DNA of 64,000 bases from Drancourtella massiliensis (GCF_016900655.1 NZ_JACJKH010000004.1:62001-126000); one strand, 5' to 3'; positions 1 to 9,089 are shown, numbered from the stretch's first letter. Notes: a model not told the origin generated them from the sequence alone. Program-made: numbers and translations.

Positions 1-1
1 C

Positions 2-640
2 GAGGGAGCCGCTTCTTCCGTGTGCGGCACGCCGCTGTCAAGAGCGATTGCCTACAGTATGGCGGTACTGGAAGTCAACGCCTCCATGGGACTGATCGTG
101 GCAGCGCCTACAGCAGGATCGGCCGGTGTTCTTCCGGGTGTTCTGCTTGCCATCCGTGATACAAAGGAGGCAGATGATGAGATGCTCTTAAAAGGACTTC
201 TCAATGCATCGGCAGTCGGCTATATTCTGATGCGCAATGCATCCGTGTCCGGAGCAGAGGCGGGCTGTCAGGCTGAGGTCGGAGCAGCATCTGCCATGGC
301 CGCGAGCGCAGTAGTGGAGATGATGGGAGGTACACCGCAGATGTGTCTGGATGCTGCATCCATTGCGATGGCAAATCTTCTCGGCATGGTGTGCGACCCG
401 ATTGCGGGACTTGTAGAGGCACCTTGCCAGAGCAGAAACGCCATCGGAGTGGCGAACGCGCTGACCTGCGCGGAACTTGCGCTCAGTGGAGTGAAAAGTG
501 TGATTCCGTTTGATGAGATGGCGGAGGCCATGTATCATGTAGGAAAAAGTCTTCCATTTGAACTCAGGGAGACAGCCATGGGTGGCTGTGCGGGAACACC
601 GACCGGATGTGCGCTTGGCTGTGAGATCTGCGGCAGATAA
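2..640 (+). CDS. sdaAA: L-serine dehydratase, iron-sulphur-dependent, alpha subunit (C-terminal part, 5' truncated)
   Basis: The reading frame is open from the left edge, so the N-terminus lies outside the window. The visible 213 residues match the C-terminal two thirds of the alpha chain of the two-subunit L-serine dehydratase, which deaminates L-serine to pyruvate and ammonia in the cytoplasm. The family core SMGLIVAAPTAGSAGVLPG is present, as are cysteines that fit a [4Fe-4S] ligand set, including the C-terminal run GCALGCEICGR. Clostridia usually encode the beta subunit (sdaAB) just upstream; that cannot be seen here. A strong hairpin follows the stop codon, so the gene probably ends its transcript there. 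The family assignment is secure. Confidence 0.93.
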   Translation, partial: EGAASSVCGTPLSRAIAYSMAVLEVNASMGLIVAAPTAGSAGVLPGVLLAIRDTKEADDEMLLKGLLNASAVGYILMRNASVSGAEAGCQAEVGAASAMAASAVVEMMGGTPQMCLDAASIAMANLLGMVCDPIAGLVEAPCQSRNAIGVANALTCAELALSGVKSVIPFDEMAEAMYHVGKSLPFELRETAMGGCAGTPTGCALGCEICGR

Positions 641-674
641 GGAAGAGCAGGGGGGATTTTGCAGGAGAAAAGAG

Positions 675-700
675 CGGGGGAGCATCCTCCCCCGTTTTGA
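675..700 (+). terminator. Intrinsic terminator after sdaAA
   Basis: An 8-bp G/C-rich stem (CGGGGGAG paired with CTCCCCCG) with a four-base loop is followed by TTTTGATTTT. It lies 35 bases after the sdaAA stop and just before the next gene, which suggests the two are transcribed separately. Confidence 0.8.
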
Positions 701-721
701 TTTTGGAAAGAAGGGGTAACA

Positions 722-1687
722 ATGAACAGACAAACGAAACCACTAAAACCTTACCATGGACTGATTGTCCTGATCCTGACTGCGGTCTGCATCTTCTTGA
801 TCGGTCCGGTGCTCAGTAATTATATGGGACTTTACGGGACTTTGATCAGTGAGCTTTTGATGCTTGCCGGTGCGGTAGGATGCACCTTTTTGTTCCGCGG
901 TAATCCGAAATACGTATTCCCGATTCATAAACCGACTCCGCACGGCCTGTTTGGTACTTTTCTCTTCTGGATGGGAACAATCGGGATCGCTATGGTCTTT
1001 ACCGTAGTGCTTGCATGTTTCTTCCCGGATGAAATCATGGGAACAAGTGCAGGACTTTCTTATACATTCTTAAGTGTTCCGGTGCTGGTTGCCGTACTGA
1101 TCGTATCCATCACGCCGGCATTCTGTGAAGAGGCCGTGTTCCGGGGGATAGTCTTTAACAGCTTCTGGCCGATTGGAAACAAGTGGATAGTCATTGTGCT
1201 GACAGGATGCATTTTCGGAGCATTTCACGGTAGTATCTGGCGCTTCTTTCCGACAGCCATTCTGGGGATGGCAATGGCTTATCTTCTGGCGGAAACCGGA
1301 AACATGGTTTACAATATCATGTTCCATGCCATCAACAACCTGCTTCCGCTGGTTCTGATGTTCGGAATGCAGTGGCTGATGGACGGCCTTTATCAGGTGG
1401 CCGGAAGCGCGGCATATTCACAGACGGGTTCCTACAGCTCTTCCTATAACCTCGCGTCGGCAGGGATCTATGTTGCGATGACCGGGATTGCCCTTGTCCT
1501 GATTTACGCGGGCAATTTCCTGATTCACATGGGAAGAAAAGGATATGAAGGAAAGATGTTTGGCGGACACAGAAAGAAACATCTCTACATTCTGATCGGT
1601 GCAGCCGTCGGATTTTTCGTGCTCGGATGTTTCCTTGTGATTGCGTCAGCGGCGGCCGGCGCATTTGGACGTATGATTTACTACTAA
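722..1687 (+). CDS. CPBP family intramembrane glutamic endopeptidase
   Basis: This 321-residue protein is predicted to sit in the membrane, with about eight hydrophobic segments. It carries the CPBP (Abi/CaaX-like, Rce1-type) signature: E136-E137 with R141 in CEEAVFRG, H169 in FGAFHGS and H202 in MFHAINN. These correspond to the conserved Glu, Arg and His residues of this protease family. Bacterial members are linked to bacteriocin self-immunity or surface-protein processing, but nothing here identifies the substrate. The ATG is preceded by AAGGGG. The next gene starts 15 bases after the stop, so it is probably co-transcribed. Family call is secure; role unknown. Confidence 0.85.
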   Translation: MNRQTKPLKPYHGLIVLILTAVCIFLIGPVLSNYMGLYGTLISELLMLAGAVGCTFLFRGNPKYVFPIHKPTPHGLFGTFLFWMGTIGIAMVFTVVLACFFPDEIMGTSAGLSYTFLSVPVLVAVLIVSITPAFCEEAVFRGIVFNSFWPIGNKWIVIVLTGCIFGAFHGSIWRFFPTAILGMAMAYLLAETGNMVYNIMFHAINNLLPLVLMFGMQWLMDGLYQVAGSAAYSQTGSYSSSYNLASAGIYVAMTGIALVLIYAGNFLIHMGRKGYEGKMFGGHRKKHLYILIGAAVGFFVLGCFLVIASAAAGAFGRMIYY

Positions 1688-1702
1688 AAAGAGGTGACAG
1701 CA

Positions 1703-2089
1703 ATGGGACTGAAACAGGATTTTGTACTGAGAAGGCTGGAAGACCAGGGAAGGTTTCTGGCCAGACTGATTCTTGGAAAAGAGGAAGCGAAATATGAGCT
1801 TCCGGAATATGAAGCGATGGATAATGAGGTGGACCGCCTTTACAGAAAGATCCTTTCTCTTGCGGACGCAGGGGAGATCAATGAAGCGGAAAATCTTCTT
1901 CTGGAAGAGCTGGAGACAGGGGATCTGCAGATGTTTGAGATGGCACTTTGCTTTTATCTTCATCTGGCACATATGGACGAGGAGTTTTTGGAGGAACACC
2001 AGTATACGAGAGAAGAAATCGGAGAGGGGATGGAATCTCTGGCAGAGGACTTTGGGGTGAGCGGACTTGAAATCAGCATGGGAAAATAA
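1703..2089 (+). CDS. DUF6483-like small protein
   Basis: A 128-residue acidic, probably all-helical soluble protein. Its N-terminus (MGLKQDFVLRRLEDQGRFLARLI) resembles the Clostridial DUF6483 family, whose function is unknown. A GTG nine bases upstream is in frame, but it is part of the likely ribosome binding site GAGGTG, so the ATG at 1703 is preferred. It sits between a CPBP protease gene and cbiG, and its last 23 bases overlap the start of cbiG, so translation is probably coupled. Nothing in the sequence connects it to cobalamin synthesis. The family name is from memory of the N-terminal pattern and is moderately certain. Confidence 0.65.
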   Translation: MGLKQDFVLRRLEDQGRFLARLILGKEEAKYELPEYEAMDNEVDRLYRKILSLADAGEINEAENLLLEELETGDLQMFEMALCFYLHLAHMDEEFLEEHQYTREEIGEGMESLAEDFGVSGLEISMGK

Positions 2090-3203
2090 ATGCGGCACCA
2101 TTCGCGTCATCAGCTTTACATCCGAAGGACACCGGCGAAATGACCTCCTGAGAGAAACGCTCGAGAAGGCGGGACTTTCCTGTGCAGGGTACCGGAAAGG
2201 TACGGCGCCGGGAGGCAGTATGCTCTGTGAAGTGACGTCCATGTACGACTGGGTCGGGGAAGGATGGGGGAAAGACACCTATCTCTTTATCGGAGCGGCA
2301 GGAATCGCCGTCCGGAGCATTGCCCCGCTTGTAAAGGATAAGTTCACGGACTCTCCGGTGCTTGTAATGGATGAAAAAGGCGGATATATTATTCCGCTGC
2401 TTTCAAGTCATCTGGGAGGAGCAGGCGAGACTGCCCGGATTATTTCCGCTCTTACCGGAGCGGTTCCGGTGGTCACGACAGCCACCGATCTGAACCGGAA
2501 ATTTGCGGTGGATCTGTTTGCGAAGGAAAACGGAATGCAGATTTCGGACAGAACTCTTGCAAAAGAGATTTCCGCCCGGATTTTGCAGGGAGGAACAGTC
2601 GGTTTTTATTCGGACTTTCCGGTGAAGGGGAATGTGCCGGAGGAACTTCTGGTAAAGGAAGAGTACGAGGAACTGAGAGAAGCAGTGCCCGGCATCGCAG
2701 TGCTTGAAAAAAAGCCGGAGGAGGCGATGCCAAATGTTCTGTATCTGTACCCGAAGATAGTAAGTGTGGGGATCGGATGCAGAAGAGGCGTAAAAAAAGA
2801 AAAGATAGAACAAAAGATCCGAAGTGTCCTGGAACGCGGAGGATGGGAGATAGACCAGATCGGGGTGATCGCAAGCATCGACCGAAAAGCAGATGAGGAG
2901 GGAATCCTTGAGTTTGCGTCAAAATACAGGATTCCATTTCGGACGTATACGGCCGGGGAGCTCAATACGGTGGAGCAGGTGACATCCTCTTCTGATTTTG
3001 TAAAGAATATAACAGGGACGGACAACGTGTGCGAGAGGGCAGCCCTTCTTGCAGGACGGTCCGGAGAACTGATTTATAAAAAAGAAAAGTTCGAAGATCT
3101 GACACTTGCGGTTGTGCGGATGCATTACGAAGTAACATTCGGACGGACAGAGCATACTGCATGCCGGGTGCAGGACCAGGAACGAAAGGGGGAAAAATCA
3201 TGA
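2067..3203 (+). CDS. cbiG: Cobalt-precorrin-5A hydrolase CbiG
   Basis: CbiG opens the delta-lactone of cobalt-precorrin-5A and releases acetaldehyde in the anaerobic corrin pathway. The 378-residue product has the expected architecture: an N-terminal and central region with YLFIGAAGIAVRSIAPLVKDK-type motifs (about residues 70-90) and a C-terminal CobE/CbiG-like domain with VSVGIGCRRG (about residues 232-241). The proposed start is TTG at 2067, inside the end of the previous gene and preceded by GGGGTGA at a good distance; no better ATG precedes the conserved IRVISFTSEGHRR segment. The next gene overlaps its stop by four bases (ATGA). No riboswitch lies upstream, so it is probably read through from upstream genes or from an unseen promoter. 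Confidence 0.9.
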   Translation: MKSAWENKCGTIRVISFTSEGHRRNDLLRETLEKAGLSCAGYRKGTAPGGSMLCEVTSMYDWVGEGWGKDTYLFIGAAGIAVRSIAPLVKDKFTDSPVLVMDEKGGYIIPLLSSHLGGAGETARIISALTGAVPVVTTATDLNRKFAVDLFAKENGMQISDRTLAKEISARILQGGTVGFYSDFPVKGNVPEELLVKEEYEELREAVPGIAVLEKKPEEAMPNVLYLYPKIVSVGIGCRRGVKKEKIEQKIRSVLERGGWEIDQIGVIASIDRKADEEGILEFASKYRIPFRTYTAGELNTVEQVTSSSDFVKNITGTDNVCERAALLAGRSGELIYKKEKFEDLTLAVVRMHYEVTFGRTEHTACRVQDQERKGEKS

Positions 3204-4003
3204 AGCATATCTTAATCTTTGCGGGAACGACGGAAGGGAAAGAGCTGATGGAGAAGATCAAGCACTTTCCGGTGGAAGTATTTGTCAGTGTAGCCACGGA
3301 ATACGGAAAAGAATGTCTTTTAAAGGAACCGGAAGAAGCACGGGCACCATATGCAAAACACGGGGAGGTACAGGCCGGAAACTTAAATATCATCGCAGGA
3401 CGCATGAAAGAGGTGGAAATGAAAAACTATATCCGCAGACAGGAGATTGATCTTGTTGTGGATGCCACCCATCCGTTTGCCCGTGAAGTGACGAAAAATA
3501 TCAAAGAGGCATGCCGGGAGACGGGAGTTCCTTATATCAGGCTTCTGAGAAAGCCGGTGCAGAAAGAGGAAGGCCTCATCTATGTCTCTTCGATCGAAGA
3601 AGGCGTCGGATTTCTGGAGAAGACAGAGGGGAATATCCTGATCACTACAGGAAGCAAGGAACTTGCTGCCTATGCGGAACTGACAGATTACCGGAACCGC
3701 TGTTATGCAAGAGTGCTGTCTACGAAAGAATCCGTGGAGGAGAGCGTGCGCCTTGGACTGGAAGGGGATCATTTGATTGCCATGCAGGGACCTTATTCCG
3801 AGGAGATGAATATTGCAACGATTCATCATGTGAAGGCATCCTGGCTGATCACAAAAGAGTCCGGAAGCGCGGGCGGTTTTGAAGATAAGGCAAGGGCCGC
3901 AGCAAAGACCGGCACGGTCCTTGTAGTGGTGGAACGGCCAAAAGAAGAGGGCTGTACATTTGAGGAAACAGTAGAAAGGATCCATGCATGTTCGTTACAG
4001 TAA
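3200..4003 (+). CDS. cbiJ: Cobalt-precorrin-6A reductase CbiJ
   Basis: CbiJ (CobK family) reduces the macrocycle of cobalt-precorrin-6A with NAD(P)H. The 267-residue product begins with HILIFAGTTEGKEL, the nucleotide-binding start typical of the family. It also has VDATHPFAREVTKNI (about residues 92-106), ITTGSKEL (about 151-158) and the C-terminal AMQGPYSEEMN block. The ATG at 3200 overlaps the cbiG stop (ATGA) and has AAAGGGGG upstream. A GTG 39 bases earlier in the same frame is less likely. Its 3' end overlaps cobU by 16 bases. Confidence 0.9.
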   Translation: MKHILIFAGTTEGKELMEKIKHFPVEVFVSVATEYGKECLLKEPEEARAPYAKHGEVQAGNLNIIAGRMKEVEMKNYIRRQEIDLVVDATHPFAREVTKNIKEACRETGVPYIRLLRKPVQKEEGLIYVSSIEEGVGFLEKTEGNILITTGSKELAAYAELTDYRNRCYARVLSTKESVEESVRLGLEGDHLIAMQGPYSEEMNIATIHHVKASWLITKESGSAGGFEDKARAAAKTGTVLVVVERPKEEGCTFEETVERIHACSLQ

Positions 4004-4566
4004 CAGGGGGAAGCGGAAGCGGGAAGTCTGCAATGGCTGAAGATATCTCCCAGAGCCTGTGTAGCGGGCCGAAGATCTATGCGGCGACGATGATGGTGTA
4101 TGATGAGGAGAGCAGAAGACGGATCGAACGACACCGGAAACAGCGGGCCGGGAGACAGTTTACCACGCTGGAATGTCCGTCCGGACTGGAAGAGATTCAT
4201 TTTGAAGAGAAAGCGGCGCTTATTCTGCTGGAATGTGTTTCCAATCTTACGGCTAATGAACTCTACAGCGGGGAGAATTTTGCCATGCAGGATCCGGAAG
4301 AGACGGCAGAGCGGATTATCCGCGGGATTGCACATTTCGCTGACAGTGCGGACCATCTTGTCGTTGTGACAAACGAAATGTTTCAAAACGGAACGAAAGA
4401 CGATGAAATGAAACAGTACCTTTCTGTAGCAGGCCGGGTAAACCGCTATCTGATGGCAAAATCCGATGTGTTTATTGAAGCGGTGTACGGCCTGCCGTAT
4501 TTCTGGAAAGGAAGCGGACATCTTCATATGGAGAAAGGAACATGGATATGGGACAAAACGGATTGA
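3988..4566 (+). CDS. cobU: Adenosylcobinamide kinase / adenosylcobinamide-phosphate guanylyltransferase
   Basis: CobU phosphorylates adenosylcobinamide and transfers GMP to give adenosylcobinamide-GDP, the first half of nucleotide-loop assembly. The 192-residue protein has the usual length, a Walker A loop GGSGSGKS at residues 7-14, the MVYDEESRRRIERH region (about 36-49) that in this family carries the guanylylated histidine, and LLECVSNLTANE (about 80-91). The 16-base overlap with cbiJ and 25-base overlap with the following adenosyltransferase indicate a single translationally coupled transcript. Confidence 0.92.
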   Translation: MFVTVTGGSGSGKSAMAEDISQSLCSGPKIYAATMMVYDEESRRRIERHRKQRAGRQFTTLECPSGLEEIHFEEKAALILLECVSNLTANELYSGENFAMQDPEETAERIIRGIAHFADSADHLVVVTNEMFQNGTKDDEMKQYLSVAGRVNRYLMAKSDVFIEAVYGLPYFWKGSGHLHMEKGTWIWDKTD

Positions 4567-5072
4567 TTCATATATACTGCGGGGATGGAAAAGGAAAGAC
4601 CAGCGCTGCCATCGGGATGATGATCCGGGCCGCCGGAAGAGGGAAAAAGATTCTCCTTGTCCGGTTTCTAAAGAATGAAGATTCCGGAGAGCTTTTCGTT
4701 CTGGATCAGATCCCGCAGATCGAGCGGATCCGGATGCCGGAGGGCTACGGATTTTACTGGACTTTGACGGACGAAGAAAAAGAGCGGATGAAAGAAGAGT
4801 ACGAACGGATCTGGGAAGACATCGAGAGCCGGGCGGCAGGCTATGACATCCTTGTGATGGATGAGTTTATGGCGGCGTTCGGGCACGGCCTGATTCCTCG
4901 TAAGCGTGTACTTTCCTTTCTCAAGGAGAAGCCGGAGCATCTGGAAGTTGTCCTGACGGGACGAAATCCGGATGAACGGATTCTGGAAATGGCAGATTAT
5001 ATTTCCGAGATCCGGGCGGTGCGCCATCCGTTTGAGCGTGGCGTCCCTGCACGGGAAGGAATTGAATATTAG
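4542..5072 (+). CDS. cobO: Corrinoid adenosyltransferase (CobO/BtuR type)
   Basis: This enzyme attaches the 5'-deoxyadenosyl group from ATP to reduced corrinoid cobalt. The 176-residue protein shows the CobA/CobO/BtuR P-loop CGDGKGKTSAAIG (about residues 13-25), LVRFLKN, the Walker B-like ILVMDEFMAAF and the terminal EVVLTGRNPDE motif with ISEIRAVRHPFERGVPAREGIEY. A second in-frame ATG at 4548 is an alternative start. It is the last cob gene before the sbcDC pair, whose start is ten bases past its stop. It is named cobO here to avoid confusion with the uroporphyrinogen methyltransferase also called CobA. Confidence 0.92.
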   Translation: MDMGQNGLIHIYCGDGKGKTSAAIGMMIRAAGRGKKILLVRFLKNEDSGELFVLDQIPQIERIRMPEGYGFYWTLTDEEKERMKEEYERIWEDIESRAAGYDILVMDEFMAAFGHGLIPRKRVLSFLKEKPEHLEVVLTGRNPDERILEMADYISEIRAVRHPFERGVPAREGIEY

Positions 5073-5082
5073 GAGGAAAATT

Positions 5083-6213
5083 ATGAGATTGCTGCATATA
5101 TCGGATCTGCATCTTGGAAAACGGGTTAATGAGTATTCCATGCTGGAGGATCAGGCCCACATTCTTGAGCAGATTCTGAAGATTGCCGATCAGGAGCAGG
5201 CGCAGGGAGTGCTGATTGCAGGTGATGTCTATGACAAGCCTGTTCCGCCAGCGGAAGCAGTGCGGCTTCTTGATTATCTGCTGAGCAGCTTTGCGGACCG
5301 GAAGATTCCGGTCTTTTTCATAAGTGGAAATCACGACTCCAGAGACAGGCTTTCCTTTGGAGCGGAGCTGTTTAAGAAAAGCGGCGTGTATATGGCATCA
5401 GAAGGATTTCTGGAAAAAGTGGACCGGGAGGATGAATACGGTGAACTTTCCATCTGGCTGATGCCGTTTTTAAAACCGGCACAGGTGCGGAGTGTCTATC
5501 CGGAAAAAGACATCCAGACATACACGGACGCAGTGCGCGCAGTGCTGGAAGAGGCAGATCTGGATCCTGCAAAGCGGAATATTCTGGTAGCCCATCAGTT
5601 TGTGGCGGGAGCCGTACAGTGTGAGTCGGAGGAGGTCTCCATCGGGGGCCTGGATCAGGTGGATGTGTCGGTGTTTGACGGATTTGAATATGTAGCCCTT
5701 GGCCATCTGCACAGACCCCAGTCTGTCACAAGGGAGACAGTACGCTACTGCGGAACGCCTTTGAAATATTCGTTTTCCGAGGTACACGATCAGAAATCCG
5801 TGACCATTGTGGAGCTGAAAGAAAAAGGCGAGACCGCGATCAAAACAGTTCCGCTTACCCCTCTGCGGGATATGAAGGAACTGAAAGGGACATATTTACA
5901 GCTGACGAGCCGGCCGTTTTACGAGACGCAGGAGCGGGATTCCTACTTTCACATTACACTTACCGATGAGGAAGATGTGATGGATGCGGTCGGAAAACTT
6001 CGGATGATTTATCCGAATCTGATGAAGCTTGACTATGACAATGTGCGGGTACGCACGCAGATGCAGTACGAAGAAATGGAAGCGGTAGAGCAAAAACGGC
6101 CGGATGAAGTCGTATCGGATTTTTATCAGATGGTTAACGGGACACCGCTTTCGGACGCGCAGAGAAAACTGGTCACAGAGATAATGGAAGAAGTATGGGA
6201 GGGAGAACGATGA
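5083..6213 (+). CDS. sbcD: Nuclease SbcCD subunit D
   Basis: SbcD is the Mre11-like manganese-dependent nuclease of the SbcCD complex, which cuts DNA hairpins and processes double-strand break ends. The 376-residue product has the calcineurin-like phosphoesterase motifs in order: DLHLG (residues 8-12), GDVYD, GNHDS, AHQFV and GHLHRPQ. The ATG at 5083 has an excellent AGGAGG-type site (AGGAGGAAAATT). An in-frame upstream extension reaches into cobO and is not supported. It overlaps the sbcC start by four bases. Its place inside a cobalamin locus is odd but the coding sequence looks intact. Confidence 0.94.
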   Translation: MRLLHISDLHLGKRVNEYSMLEDQAHILEQILKIADQEQAQGVLIAGDVYDKPVPPAEAVRLLDYLLSSFADRKIPVFFISGNHDSRDRLSFGAELFKKSGVYMASEGFLEKVDREDEYGELSIWLMPFLKPAQVRSVYPEKDIQTYTDAVRAVLEEADLDPAKRNILVAHQFVAGAVQCESEEVSIGGLDQVDVSVFDGFEYVALGHLHRPQSVTRETVRYCGTPLKYSFSEVHDQKSVTIVELKEKGETAIKTVPLTPLRDMKELKGTYLQLTSRPFYETQERDSYFHITLTDEEDVMDAVGKLRMIYPNLMKLDYDNVRVRTQMQYEEMEAVEQKRPDEVVSDFYQMVNGTPLSDAQRKLVTEIMEEVWEGER

Positions 6214-9005
6214 GACCGGAAACACTGATTTTATCCGCATTCGGCCCGTATGCGTCCAGACAGGAGATTCCCTTTGAAAAACTGGGAAAGCACGGTCTCT
6301 ACGTGATCTCCGGCGATACCGGCGCGGGAAAGACGACAATTTTTGATGCCATCACCTTTGCCCTTTACGGTGAGCCTTCCGGAAACCGGAGAAAAGCGGA
6401 TATGCTGCAAAGCAAATATGCAGCAAACGGGGAGGAAACTTATGTGGAGCTGACATTTTCGGTCGGCAGTGCAAGATATCAGATTCACCGGAATCCGGAA
6501 TACCAGCGCCCGAAAAAGCGGGGCGAGGGATGGATTACCCAGAAGGCGGATGCCGTTCTGACGATGCCGGATGGAAGTGTGGTGACGGGTGCCAGAACTG
6601 TTACAGAAAAGTGCGAGGAAATTCTCGGACTGAAAAGAGAGCAGTTTACACAGATTGCCATGCTGGCTCAGGGAGAGTTCCAGAAGATGCTCTTTTCTTC
6701 CACTGAGGAAAAGAGCCGGATTTTCCGGATGCTGTTCCACACGGCGCCATATCAGGTATTTCAGGAGAAGATGAAGCAGAAGGCGGCAGGCCTGAAAAGA
6801 GCATACGAGGAGGTGGAGCAGAGTATCCGCCAGTATGCCGACGGCGTCCTGATACCGGAAAAAGAGGAAGCGCTCCGGGCAAAGTGGGAGGAAAGCCTGC
6901 AAAGTCCGGATAAGGAAGAATGGCTTTTGACGATTGAGGACATCCTTGAAACCATGCAGAAGGAAGAAGAATGTCTGGAACAGGAGATCAGCCGGACGGA
7001 AGAGGAAGCACAGCAGTATGGCGAAAGGCTGAATGAGGCTGTTCAGGAGCTGAAAGCAAAGCGGGGAGAAAAACAGCAGAAAGAAGAACTGGAACAGCTG
7101 ATCCGGAAAAAGGCGGTCTGCCAGGAAGCACTTCGGAAGGCACAGGAGAATGCAAAAGGTAATGAACTGGTGCAGGAGCGGATTTTGAAAGAATCCATGC
7201 AGCTGGAGACTTACCGGGAACTGGAGGAAAAGAAGAAATCCTGGGAGAAGAGACGCAAGGAGGCCAAGAATCTTTCTGACCGTCTGGCAGCTGTAATGGA
7301 AAAGCAGAGAAAGGCAAAAGAAGAAATCGAGCGGTGCCGTGCCTTACTGTCGGAGATTCCTGATCCGGAGGAGGCATGGAAAGAACTTCTGCGGCAGAAA
7401 CAGCAGACGGAAGAAAGACATCAGAATCTGAAAGAATTTCTGCTGATCTGCGGGCAGTACCAGGAGGCAAGAAAGGAGCAGGAGACTGCGCAGGAGGCCT
7501 ACCTTTGCGTCCGGGAGAAGGTAGAGAAGGCACAAAAAGAGTATCAGGAGCTGGAACGGGCCTTTCTGGACGGGCAGGCAGGGATCCTGGCAGCCGGATT
7601 GACAGACGGGGAACCCTGTCCGGTGTGCGGTGCCCTGCACCATCCGGATCCGGCGAAAAAGCCGGAAGAAATCCCTGATGAACAGACGTTGAAACAGAAA
7701 AAAACAGTACTTGATATGCTCATGGAAGAGGATAAGCAAAAGAGCCGGAAGGCAGGCGAGGCCAAAGGCCGCACTGAGACGGCGGCAGGCCAGCTCAGGC
7801 AGAAGGCCGCACTGCTCTGGCCGGATGAGGAACCGGCGGGTCTGAAGGAAGCGTACCAGAGAATGAAAGAGGAAGGCTGCACTTTGGAAAACCGGAGACG
7901 GGAACTGCAGCAAAAAGAAGAAAGTCTGAACAAACAGCAAAAGCAGAAGCAGGATGCGCAGAAGCGGGAAAAAGAGCTGGAACAACAGACAGAAGAACAG
8001 ACAGGCATCATTCTTCATCTGGAACGGGAGACGGCCTCCATGCGGACAGAACAGGAAACAGAAGGAAAACGGATTCAGGAAATCGGGGAGAGCCTTCCGT
8101 ATGATTCCTATGAAGAGGCACGCAATGTGATCCGGAAGATGGAGCTGGAAAAACAGGAAAAAGAAGAGGCTTTGGAAGTGGCAAAAGCGGCATACCAGAG
8201 CACGGAAAATGAGATCTCTGCCTGCGAAGCATCCATCCGTGTCTGGACGGAACAGCAGAAAGACCGGGAGACGCCGGAAGAGGAGAAACACCGGGAAAAA
8301 GAGGAGCTGGAACAGAAAAAACAGGAGACACTCCTGAAAAAGCAGCGTCTGCTTGCCGAAAAGGAACAGCTCCTTCCGGTGCTCAGTGCAGACAGGTCCG
8401 CCCTTGAGAAGATGAGGGCGGCCGTGAGGCAGCAGGAAGAGACAGAGAAGGAATACCGGATTGCCGGCGCTCTTTCCGATACGGTCAACGGCACACTTGG
8501 AGGAAAGGAAAAAATCATGCTGGAAACCTATGTGCAGATGGCCTATTTCGACCGGATTCTTATTCGTGCAAACCGCAGGCTTCTTGTCATGACAGACGGT
8601 CAGTATGAGCTGGTCCGCAAAAAGACAGCGGACAACCGGAGAAGCCAGAGCGGCCTTGATATGGATGTGATCGATCATTACAACGGTACACAGCGCAGCA
8701 TTCATACACTGTCAGGCGGGGAGTCCTTCCAGGCATCTCTTTCCCTGGCACTTGGGCTTTCCGATGAGATTCAGTCCATGGCCGGAGGCATCCGGATGGA
8801 AGCGATGTTTGTGGACGAGGGGTTCGGGACACTGGATGAGGAAGCGCTGGATAAGGCGGTCCGCGCCCTTGCCTCTCTAAGTGAAAGCAACAAACTTGTG
8901 GGAATTATCTCTCATGTGGCAGAGCTAAAGGACCGGATCGACAAAAAGATTCTCGTAAAGAAAGAAAAAGGTGGAGAAAGCCGGGCATACGTTGTAATCG
9001 GATAA
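6210..9005 (+). CDS. sbcC: Nuclease SbcCD subunit C (Rad50-like ATPase)
   Basis: SbcC is the SMC/Rad50-like ATPase partner of SbcD. The 931-residue protein has the full layout: an N-terminal Walker A GDTGAGKTT near residue 35, long Glu/Lys/Gln-rich coiled coils, a zinc-hook CPVCG with C470 and C473, a second coiled-coil arm, the ABC signature LSGGESFQASL near residue 834 and Walker B MFVDEGFGTLDEE near residue 866. The ATG at 6210 overlaps the sbcD stop. Several long minus-strand frames in the gene are artefacts of its biased coiled-coil composition. The cobalamin riboswitch promoter begins about 35 bases after the stop. Confidence 0.95.
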   Translation: MRPETLILSAFGPYASRQEIPFEKLGKHGLYVISGDTGAGKTTIFDAITFALYGEPSGNRRKADMLQSKYAANGEETYVELTFSVGSARYQIHRNPEYQRPKKRGEGWITQKADAVLTMPDGSVVTGARTVTEKCEEILGLKREQFTQIAMLAQGEFQKMLFSSTEEKSRIFRMLFHTAPYQVFQEKMKQKAAGLKRAYEEVEQSIRQYADGVLIPEKEEALRAKWEESLQSPDKEEWLLTIEDILETMQKEEECLEQEISRTEEEAQQYGERLNEAVQELKAKRGEKQQKEELEQLIRKKAVCQEALRKAQENAKGNELVQERILKESMQLETYRELEEKKKSWEKRRKEAKNLSDRLAAVMEKQRKAKEEIERCRALLSEIPDPEEAWKELLRQKQQTEERHQNLKEFLLICGQYQEARKEQETAQEAYLCVREKVEKAQKEYQELERAFLDGQAGILAAGLTDGEPCPVCGALHHPDPAKKPEEIPDEQTLKQKKTVLDMLMEEDKQKSRKAGEAKGRTETAAGQLRQKAALLWPDEEPAGLKEAYQRMKEEGCTLENRRRELQQKEESLNKQQKQKQDAQKREKELEQQTEEQTGIILHLERETASMRTEQETEGKRIQEIGESLPYDSYEEARNVIRKMELEKQEKEEALEVAKAAYQSTENEISACEASIRVWTEQQKDRETPEEEKHREKEELEQKKQETLLKKQRLLAEKEQLLPVLSADRSALEKMRAAVRQQEETEKEYRIAGALSDTVNGTLGGKEKIMLETYVQMAYFDRILIRANRRLLVMTDGQYELVRKKTADNRRSQSGLDMDVIDHYNGTQRSIHTLSGGESFQASLSLALGLSDEIQSMAGGIRMEAMFVDEGFGTLDEEALDKAVRALASLSESNKLVGIISHVAELKDRIDKKILVKKEKGGESRAYVVIG

Positions 9006-9038
9006 TGTTCTTCAGACCGTCCGGAGGGGCGGGATCGG

Positions 9039-9067
9039 TTGACAGGGGTCTTTGCCGATGGTATCAT
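9039..9067 (+). promoter_or_regulatory. Probable promoter of the riboswitch-controlled cobalamin operon
   Basis: TTGACA at 9039-9044 and TATCAT at 9062-9067 are separated by 17 bases. The pair lies just after sbcC and about 23 bases before the first stem of the cobalamin riboswitch, so transcription would start at or close to the aptamer. Confidence 0.7.
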
Positions 9068-9089
9068 AAACAGGAATCAAACAGAGAAA

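Noticed and set aside
7344-8705. A 453-codon open frame on the minus strand
   Set aside because: It is antisense to sbcC, rich in Leu/Phe/Cys, and mirrors the Glu/Lys/Gln coiled-coil codons. It has no family resemblance and sbcC is certain.
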